Assembly (NCBI GenBank): GCA_018651605.1
Contig: JABIDS010000018.1
Span: forward strand, 1 to 61,742
DNA from: an archaeon
Lineage (GTDB): Archaea; Nanobdellota; Nanobdellia; Pacearchaeales; GW2011-AR1
Reading direction: 5' to 3'
Length of the DNA stretch: 61,742 nucleotides
The notes below the pieces were generated by a model, which saw nothing but the letters and a program-made list of their open reading frames with translations, was not told where the DNA came from and ran no database searches. Positions 55,902 to 61,742 of the stretch are shown in pieces. The translations under genes were made by a program, and so were the position numbers. Numbering within the stretch: the first letter of the stretch is position 1; every line of letters begins with the position of its first letter.

Positions 55902-58364
55902 ATGCAAACTAAAATAAATTTCATCCCAATAGACTATGACTATTTTGATTATCAAGGAAAAAATTACATCAAAATCATAGGTAGAACTGACAAAAACAAA
56001 AAAGTCTGCATAATAGACACCTGCGATGTTTATATTTGGGCAATCATGCAACCAGATACTCCAGAGAAAAGAATAAAACAAATCCAAACAAAAATAAACC
56101 AAATACAAATAAAGAAAAAAACAAGAACTGCACATGTAATAAAAACAGAAATTCATGACAAAAACTTCTTAGGAAAAAAATACAAAGCAATAAAAATTTT
56201 CATAAACAATAACAAAGATGCAAAAGACATAGTAGAAGAACTTCATTACAAAGAAATATACAAAAGAAGAGAACATGATTTAAATTTTATAACAAAATAC
56301 ATTTTAGAAAAAAAAGTAAAGCCATTAAACTGGTACAAAGTTGAAGGAGAACTCTTAAACAATTCAGAAGACTTTGGAAATCTAGATGCATCAATAGACC
56401 TCAAAACTTGCATAAAAACAGAATCAATCCAACCCCTAGAAAAACCATTCGAATTCAAACCAAAAATTTTAGCTTATGACATTGAAACAGATGAATTTGA
56501 AATAGGAAAAGGAAAGATAGTAATGATTTCTTTAGTTGGAGAAGATTTCCAAAAAGTTTTAACCTGGAAAAAACAATCCAATAAAAAATATGTAGAAACT
56601 TTCAAAGATGAAGAAGAAATGTTAGAAGCATTTGTAAAATACACAAAAAAATACAACCCAGATATTTTAGCAGGATATTTTTCAGATGGATTTGACTTGC
56701 CTTATCTAAAAGCAAGAGCAGATAAAAACAAAATAAAACTAAACCTCGGAATAGACAATTCACAACCAACATTCTCAAGAGGAAGAATGCTAACCGGAAA
56801 AATAAACGGCATAGTCCACTTAGACATTTTCAGATTTATACGCTCAGTTTATTCACAATACCTTCAATCAGAAACACTTTCATTAAACGACGTGGCTTCA
56901 GAACTTTTAGGACAAGAAAAAGTAGAATGGGAACACAAACACTCCTCAAAAATAAAATCAAAAGAATGGGAAAATTATTTCAAATACAATCTCCAAGATT
57001 CAGTCCTAGCTTACAAATTAACAGAGAAAATCTTACCAGATATTTTAGAATTTACAAAAATTATCCAAGAACCTTTATTTAATGTTTCAAGAGACAGCAT
57101 GGCAACCCAAGTTGAAAACTATATAATACATCATTTAGAAAAATTCAACGAGATAGCAGAAAAAAGACCTTACAGCAATGAAATAGGAAAAAGAAGAGCA
57201 GAAGAAAAATACAAAGGAGCATTCGTATTCCAACCAACACCAGGACTCTATGAAGACATAACCTTCTTTGATTTCACAAGTATGTATGGCTCAGTAATCG
57301 TAACCCATAATCTCTCACTATCAACCTATTCAGCAAAAAAAATAAAAGATTCAATAGAAGTAGATTTAGAAAACCAAAAAGCATATTTCATAAAACAAAA
57401 AGGTTTCTTTCCTCAGATGTTAAATAAGTTCATAGAAAAAAGAAAACAATATAAAAAAGAATATGCAGAAAAAAAAGATGCTCATTCAAAAGCGCGAAGC
57501 AACTCATTTAAACTTTTAGCAAACGCAGCCTACGGTTATCAAGGATTTTTTGGAGCACGATATTACTGCCTACCTGCTGCAGCCGCAACAGCAGCATTAG
57601 CAAGAAAACACATCATGGAGGCAATAGACACAATAGAAAAACAAAATCACAAAGTAATCTACAGCGACACAGATTCAATAGCATTCACATCAAACAAAAA
57701 ATCAAACACACAAATACAAAAACTCCTTAAAGACATCAACGAAAAACTTCCAGGAATAATGGAGTTAGATTATGAAGGCTCTTTCAAAAGAGGAATATGG
57801 GTAACAAAAAGAACAGGAGATTTTGGAGCAAAAAAGAAATACGCCTTAATAGATAAAGAAAACAAATTAAAAATAAGAGGATTTGAGACAGTTAGAAGGG
57901 ATTGGTGCAATTTAGCAAGACAAACACAAAATAAAATTCTTCAATTAATTCTTCAGACAGGAAAACCAGATAAAGCAAAAGAATATCTTAAAAAAACAGT
58001 CAAAGAATTAAAACAAAGAAAAATTCCTTTGAAACAATTAATAATTAAAACTCAATTAAAAAAACCCATAGATGAATATAAATCAATAAACCCTCATGTA
58101 ACTATTGCGAAAAGAATGAAACAACAAAATATTCCTGTAAGCATAGGAACCTTAATTGAATATTATATTGCAGAACCAGAAACAACAAAACATAAATTAG
58201 TTAGAGAACGAGCAAAACTACCTACAGAACCCGGAAAATATGACATAAATTATTATCTTAAAAACCAAATCCTTCCAGCAGTTGAAAACATCTTAGAGGT
58301 TTTTGATATTAAGGTTGAAGAATTGATTGAAGGTAAGAAACAGATGTGTTTGGGCGACTTCTAA
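55902..58364 (+). CDS. polB: Family-B DNA polymerase
   Basis: The 820-aa polymerase has intact exonuclease motifs: YDIETDE (Asp193, Glu195), YFSDGFDLPYL and YNLQDSVLAY (Asp366). Polymerase motif A reads FDFTSMYGSV (Asp457) instead of the common DFxSLYPS; motif B is KLLANAAYGYQG; motif C is YSDTDS (Asp589, Asp591). All catalytic acids are present, so it should be a proofreading replicative or repair polymerase. The N-terminal domain has a uracil-pocket-like region not confirmed here. Confidence 0.93.
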   Translation: MQTKINFIPIDYDYFDYQGKNYIKIIGRTDKNKKVCIIDTCDVYIWAIMQPDTPEKRIKQIQTKINQIQIKKKTRTAHVIKTEIHDKNFLGKKYKAIKIFINNNKDAKDIVEELHYKEIYKRREHDLNFITKYILEKKVKPLNWYKVEGELLNNSEDFGNLDASIDLKTCIKTESIQPLEKPFEFKPKILAYDIETDEFEIGKGKIVMISLVGEDFQKVLTWKKQSNKKYVETFKDEEEMLEAFVKYTKKYNPDILAGYFSDGFDLPYLKARADKNKIKLNLGIDNSQPTFSRGRMLTGKINGIVHLDIFRFIRSVYSQYLQSETLSLNDVASELLGQEKVEWEHKHSSKIKSKEWENYFKYNLQDSVLAYKLTEKILPDILEFTKIIQEPLFNVSRDSMATQVENYIIHHLEKFNEIAEKRPYSNEIGKRRAEEKYKGAFVFQPTPGLYEDITFFDFTSMYGSVIVTHNLSLSTYSAKKIKDSIEVDLENQKAYFIKQKGFFPQMLNKFIEKRKQYKKEYAEKKDAHSKARSNSFKLLANAAYGYQGFFGARYYCLPAAAATAALARKHIMEAIDTIEKQNHKVIYSDTDSIAFTSNKKSNTQIQKLLKDINEKLPGIMELDYEGSFKRGIWVTKRTGDFGAKKKYALIDKENKLKIRGFETVRRDWCNLARQTQNKILQLILQTGKPDKAKEYLKKTVKELKQRKIPLKQLIIKTQLKKPIDEYKSINPHVTIAKRMKQQNIPVSIGTLIEYYIAEPETTKHKLVRERAKLPTEPGKYDINYYLKNQILPAVENILEVFDIKVEELIEGKKQMCLGDF

Positions 58365-58462
58365 AAACAAGGAATCTTTAAATGCAATAACTTGTTGTTA
58401 GGGGGAATTGATTTCCAACCCAAACATTTTATATATCTAAAACATCTTATACAAATAACAAA

Positions 58463-59029
58463 ATGTCTAAGTTCAAACCCTTCAAATTATTAAGAACCTT
58501 AAGTTTCATCCTAGGTCTAACAATTCTCGCCCTCTTCATCTACACAATTATAAACTTCGGATTTTTACAAAATCAATTAGAAGCAGGACTTAAAAATCAA
58601 ATACTTCAATACGGCTATATCTCAATATTCCTCATATCATTTCTACTTGAAGGACTCCCTCAACCTTTTGTAAGCGCCATATTCCCATTCATAACAGGAG
58701 TAGTTTTAGGATTAGATTTCAAACTTCTTTTATTAATCACAATAGCCGGGGCAATTTTATCAGGATTCATAGCTTACGCAATAGGAATAATTTACGGAAA
58801 AAAAATCGCAATAAAAATCGCAGGAGAGGAAAATTATCAAACATATCATAATTTATTTAAGAAATATGGCAAATTAGGAATGACAATAATAGCTCTAACA
58901 CCTCTCCCCTACTTCCCAATCCTCGCAGGAGTCTTTAAAATGAATTTAGGAGATTTCATAAGATTCGCAGTTCTCCCAAGAATTATCCACTTCCTTGTCT
59001 TTGCATATATAGCAAGTTTTTTTATTTAA
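58463..59029 (+). CDS. DedA/VTT-domain membrane protein
   Basis: The 188-aa protein has about five hydrophobic segments. The VTT signatures are FPFITGVVLG, GAILSGFIAYAIGIIYG and MTIIALTPLPYFPILAGVFKMNLGDFI. VTT/DedA proteins are proposed lipid scramblases or polyprenyl-phosphate translocases. It follows polB by 98 bp; TTTTATATA (58427-58435) may be its TATA box. Confidence 0.85.
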   Translation: MSKFKPFKLLRTLSFILGLTILALFIYTIINFGFLQNQLEAGLKNQILQYGYISIFLISFLLEGLPQPFVSAIFPFITGVVLGLDFKLLLLITIAGAILSGFIAYAIGIIYGKKIAIKIAGEENYQTYHNLFKKYGKLGMTIIALTPLPYFPILAGVFKMNLGDFIRFAVLPRIIHFLVFAYIASFFI

Positions 59030-59062
59030 AGATTATTCTAAAATATAATCCTTGTAACAACT

Positions 59063-59077
59063 AAATATTTATAAATA
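59063..59077 (+). promoter_or_regulatory. BRE/TATA for 59098
   Basis: AACTAAATATTTATAAATA is centred about 28 nt before the ATG at 59098, leaderless. The same motif is found at 45741 and 60095. Confidence 0.5.
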
Positions 59078-59097
59078 GAATTGCACGATAAAAAATT

Positions 59098-59442
59098 ATG
59101 GAAGATAAACCCACATATTCAGATAGGATATATAAAGACTGTCAGGATTTAACTAGTGCAGAAAAAGCAGATCTAATATCAAAACTAGCAAAATTTGAAC
59201 AAGATAGTTGGTTTCAATTATCTTATACCGATAGCATAACTTCTAGAGATCACGAAATGAAGATTGTAACTAATATTTATTTAACTCCTGAAGATATTGT
59301 AGTTAAGAGTATTAAGGAGTATATTCCTGAAAAAGATGGATTTTCAGGAAATCTTCACGGTATATCTATTAATATGCATTCTTATAAAACTCCTGTAGAG
59401 GATGTTAAAAAAACTCTAATGAGAATTATTGAAAGTGAATAA
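59098..59442 (+). CDS. Orphan small acidic protein
   Basis: The 114-aa protein begins MEDKPTYSDRIYKDCQDL. The remainder has QLSYTDSITSRDHEMKIVTNIYL and a C-terminal helix VEDVKKTLMRIIE. No family is recognised. It is leaderless and its end overlaps a convergent gene by 17 bp. Confidence 0.6.
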   Translation: MEDKPTYSDRIYKDCQDLTSAEKADLISKLAKFEQDSWFQLSYTDSITSRDHEMKIVTNIYLTPEDIVVKSIKEYIPEKDGFSGNLHGISINMHSYKTPVEDVKKTLMRIIESE

Positions 59443-59614
59443 TTAAAATCTCAAACTCTTTCAAATATTTTCCAATACTTTCAACCTCTGAAGAAATAGC
59501 TTCTCCTTCTGTCTTTTTCCCTTCATGAATCTCTTTAAGTAAATCTTCATAACATTCCTTAACAAAAACCAAAAGTCCATTTATAGCTTTCTGACTAAAT
59601 CCGCTTGGTGGCAT
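59426..59614 (-). CDS. Orphan of the MPxxGF family (short)
   Basis: The 62-aa protein begins MPPSGFSQKAINGLLVF and is helical with an acidic GKKTEGEAISSEVESIGKYL. It resembles the start of the next gene (MPLCGFNEKMLEGLTAF) and is one base downstream of it, so they are adjacent paralogues with a shared N-terminus. Function is unknown. Confidence 0.65.
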   Translation of the reverse strand: MPPSGFSQKAINGLLVFVKECYEDLLKEIHEGKKTEGEAISSEVESIGKYLKEFEILIIHFQ

Positions 59615-59615
59615 T

Positions 59616-60020
59616 TTAAACTCCTACTTCATTTAGATATTTAGCTAATTGAGACATATCGTCAGATTTTCCTTCTAATTCTTCATAATATTTAGAATCC
59701 ATAGAATTAAAATATTCTCCAACTGTTTGAATAATTTCTCCATATTCCTTAGGAATATTTTCAATCCCTTTAGATCTCATTACTAAATAAAATCCCATTG
59801 CATATTTTACTATTCCCTCTGTTAAAACTCTTTTAGAACTATCTTCAATTTTATCTAATTCTAACAACATTCTAGTCATATCTGAAATTTCTCGTTTAAC
59901 AGCTTGATCTAATGTTTCTCCATTTTTTTCTGCCCTATGAATAAGTCCATGCTCCACTAAACCTTCATTAAAAGCCGTTAGACCTTCCAACATTTTTTCA
60001 TTAAATCCGCAAAGTGGCAT
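59616..60020 (-). CDS. Orphan of the MPxxGF family (long)
   Basis: The 134-aa helical protein begins MPLCGFNEKMLEGLTAFNEGL and has DQAVKREISDMTRMLLELDKIEDSS and an acidic C-terminus. Its first 55 residues match the short paralogue at 59426. It is divergent from the Lrp-type regulator. Function is unknown; helical bundles of this kind are common among lineage-specific archaeal proteins. Confidence 0.65.
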   Translation of the reverse strand: MPLCGFNEKMLEGLTAFNEGLVEHGLIHRAEKNGETLDQAVKREISDMTRMLLELDKIEDSSKRVLTEGIVKYAMGFYLVMRSKGIENIPKEYGEIIQTVGEYFNSMDSKYYEELEGKSDDMSQLAKYLNEVGV

Positions 60021-60094
60021 TTTTCTATTTCTCCGTAATTAACTAATATAATTATCTTATATAAAATATATGCCATCAATATTTTACAAAAACT

Positions 60095-60107
60095 AAATAT
60101 TTATATA
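60095..60107 (+). promoter_or_regulatory. TATA box for the Lrp-type regulator
   Basis: AACTAAATATTTATATA is centred about 21 nt before ATG 60122 but about 30 nt before ATG 60131 and 33 nt before 60134. The typical spacing favours the second or third ATG as the start. Confidence 0.45.
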
Positions 60108-60121
60108 CGAATTATTACTAT

Positions 60122-61099
60122 ATGTTAAATATGATGAAATTAGATGCTTATGATAAGAGAATCTTAGAAGTTTTAATTAATAATTCAAGGGAACAAATTA
60201 GCACTATTAGTAGGAAAGTTAAACTTAGAAGGGAGAATGTTAATTACAGAATTAACAGACTAATAAATTCTGAATTGATTCAAGAATTTAATACCATCTT
60301 AAACGAGAAAAAACTTGGTCTTTCACATTATGTTGTTTTTTTAGAATTAACTAATCTACAAGAAAACACAGAACAAAGATTATTAGATTATATGAAAAAA
60401 AATAAATATATGTTTTGGATAGGCCCATCCGCAGGGAGATGGAGTCTTATTTTTGATGTTATTATACCTGAAGATATAGAATTAGATAAAATAATTCAAG
60501 AAATGATGAAAAAGTTTAGTAAATATATCGATGAATATGTTGTTTTAAAATTACATGAAGGAGATTATTTTGGATTTAAATTTTTAGGCTTAATTAAAAA
60601 GCCACAGGCATATTCAGATGATAATAGATTAAAGATCGATAAAAGTGATTTAAAAATTCTTTCATTACTAAACAAAAATTCAAGAACAAGCCTTGTTGAC
60701 ATTTCCGAAAAAGTTGGACTAACTCCTAATGGAGTAAATAATCGAATAAAAAATCTTGAAAAAAAAGATGTTATACATAATTATACTATCTCTATTGATT
60801 GGAGAAAATTAGATTATGAATGGTATGGCCTTCAACTTAAACTTACAAAATTTGGAGAGGATATTGATAAAGAATTAAAACAATATTTAACAAAACATAA
60901 AGAGATAATTTATTATAATAAATATCTTGGAGGTTCTTGGGATTATGACCTAGGAGTAATAGTTAAAAATTCTAACGAATTAAGAGAATTTATCCATGAG
61001 TTCAGAAAGAAGTTTTCAGATAAAGTAAAGGTTTCTGATGTCTTTATTGTTTTAGAAGAAACAAGTGGATATAAGTTTCCAGAAGGAGTTTTCCAATAA
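60122..61099 (+). CDS. Lrp/AsnC-type regulator with two HTH domains
   Basis: The 325-aa protein has two winged-helix HTH units of the Lrp/AsnC type: KLDAYDKRILEVLINNSREQISTIS (residues 5-65) and KIDKSDLKILSLLNKNSRTSLVDIS with KVGLTPNGVNNRIKNLEK (residues about 180-240), each followed by a beta-rich segment that could be a RAM-like domain. It is about twice the usual Lrp length and probably a fusion of two units, which could bind an extended operator or two effectors. Translation may begin at 60131 or 60134 rather than 60122 (see the TATA spacing). Confidence 0.85.
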   Translation: MLNMMKLDAYDKRILEVLINNSREQISTISRKVKLRRENVNYRINRLINSELIQEFNTILNEKKLGLSHYVVFLELTNLQENTEQRLLDYMKKNKYMFWIGPSAGRWSLIFDVIIPEDIELDKIIQEMMKKFSKYIDEYVVLKLHEGDYFGFKFLGLIKKPQAYSDDNRLKIDKSDLKILSLLNKNSRTSLVDISEKVGLTPNGVNNRIKNLEKKDVIHNYTISIDWRKLDYEWYGLQLKLTKFGEDIDKELKQYLTKHKEIIYYNKYLGGSWDYDLGVIVKNSNELREFIHEFRKKFSDKVKVSDVFIVLEETSGYKFPEGVFQ

Positions 61100-61164
61100 A
61101 AACGAAATAAAATAATTTTAGAAATTATTTTGAAAGTGATTGAAAAATTTCTAAATAAAAAACT

Positions 61165-61734
61165 CTATCTATCCCCTAATTCATCTTCATAAACTATACC
61201 ATTTTTTGGTTCGTTGTTACAATCAGGACAATAAGCAATCTCCTTACTTACAACTTCTCCAGTTCCAGCACACCTCATACCTCTAACCCATACAGAATTT
61301 CTAACCACTTTTTCTAATTTTATCCCTTCACATTTTTCACAACTTGAAAGAACAGATTCAAAAGGATCCTCAAGCAAAACAACTTTTGCAAAACCTTCAA
61401 CTGCCCTTAAAATATTTCCTTTTCCTTTAATTTTCTTAAATTCTCTTCTATTAACAGAATCCCAAAATGCCTTATTTAACCATCCTTCTCTTGATGCTTG
61501 TTCATAAAAATCATAAAGTTCTTTTTTCAAATCTCCTTTTTGCATTGCGTATCCAGCTACTTGCAAACCCATTCGCATAGTGCACATATAATCATCTCCA
61601 TCACACCTAGAATAATTTGAACAAATACTTTGACCTTTTTCTAAAGCTTGTTGGACAGTTAATAGATCTCTATCAAAATAATCAACCCCGCAAGGACTTC
61701 CATCCTGAACTAATTTTAATTCTCTTTTAATCAT
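61165..61734 (-). CDS. Cysteine-rich orphan protein
   Basis: The 189-aa protein is not recognised. It has an N-terminal GSPCGVDYFDRDLL, SICSNYSRCDGDDYMCTMRMG in the middle, and a C-terminal zinc-ribbon-like series CEKCEG, RCAGTGE and YCPDCNNEP. Metal binding is likely. It is convergent with the Lrp gene. The start ATG at 61734 is 8 bp from the window edge, so its promoter is outside. Confidence 0.6.
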   Translation of the reverse strand: MIKRELKLVQDGSPCGVDYFDRDLLTVQQALEKGQSICSNYSRCDGDDYMCTMRMGLQVAGYAMQKGDLKKELYDFYEQASREGWLNKAFWDSVNRREFKKIKGKGNILRAVEGFAKVVLLEDPFESVLSSCEKCEGIKLEKVVRNSVWVRGMRCAGTGEVVSKEIAYCPDCNNEPKNGIVYEDELGDR

Positions 61735-61742
61735 TCAACCAC

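Noticed and set aside
58365-58462. Small hairpins between polB and the DedA gene as an RNA gene
   Set aside because: The stems are only 4 bp long and the gap is explained by a terminator-like end and the next promoter.
1-61742. tRNA or rRNA genes, CRISPR arrays and insertion sequences
   Set aside because: No cloverleaf with a TTCGAAT-type arm, no spaced direct repeats and no transposase-like protein were seen on either strand.

Overview
The window reads as a piece of a low-GC archaeal chromosome, most likely from a DPANN-type lineage (Pacearchaeota/Woesearchaeota-like; this placement is inference). Archaeal markers are the long ribosomal-protein operon with eS4, eL19 and eL32, aIF1, prefoldin alpha, SecY with a DUF106 neighbour, FEN1, family-B DNA polymerase, AglB and a HerA-like ATPase. 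Most isolated genes start 24-31 nt after an AT-rich TATA box with no leader, an archaeal pattern. No rRNA, tRNA, CRISPR array or transposase was recognised.

Layout. 1-14.5 kb is a sugar/surface-polymer region: a GmhB-like HAD phosphatase, a GT4 glycosyltransferase, a HldE-C-like nucleotidyltransferase fused to a second domain, a GT9 (heptosyltransferase-like)+GT2 fusion, a GT-C membrane transferase, a DPM-like GT2, a polysaccharide deacetylase, an SDR epimerase and two B12-binding radical SAM enzymes. 14.5-18.7 kb is a VTC-CotH-DUF4956 operon of a type better known from bacteria. 18.7-23.2 kb holds N-glycosylation genes (GtrA, GlcNAc-1-P transferase, AglB). 23-27.6 kb holds a zinc ribbon, SpoIIM-like protein, ribose-1,5-bisphosphate isomerase, prefoldin alpha, a VanZ-like protein and DUF106.

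27.7-45.5 kb, all on the minus strand, is one nearly gapless operon of 22 ribosomal-protein genes plus aIF1 and SecY. It is unusual in four ways. (i) Twelve small orphan genes sit between the ribosomal genes, usually joined by TAA-A-ATG or ATGA junctions. (ii) The uS3-uL29-aIF1 block is displaced to a place between uS5 and uL30. (iii) Seven ribosomal genes, and prefoldin alpha outside the operon, carry in total nine in-frame copies of a small palindromic repeat (27 bp short form, 69 bp long form), resembling in style the Rickettsia palindromic elements. (iv) The ~200-nt leader upstream of uL3 can fold into a 5' hairpin, a multibranch helix and a near-perfect three-way junction with a competing hairpin.

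45.8-61.7 kb is a mixed region: HerA-like ATPase, Trm5-like methyltransferase, two related secreted/membrane proteins plus a third of similar layout, FEN1, three stand-alone FHA proteins, PolB, a DedA/VTT membrane protein, a double-HTH Lrp-type regulator and many orphan genes, some in paralogous pairs. Small duplicated gene remnants occur at 26993-27049 and 47900-48028, and one gene (50971-51555) has an in-frame stop at codon 4.
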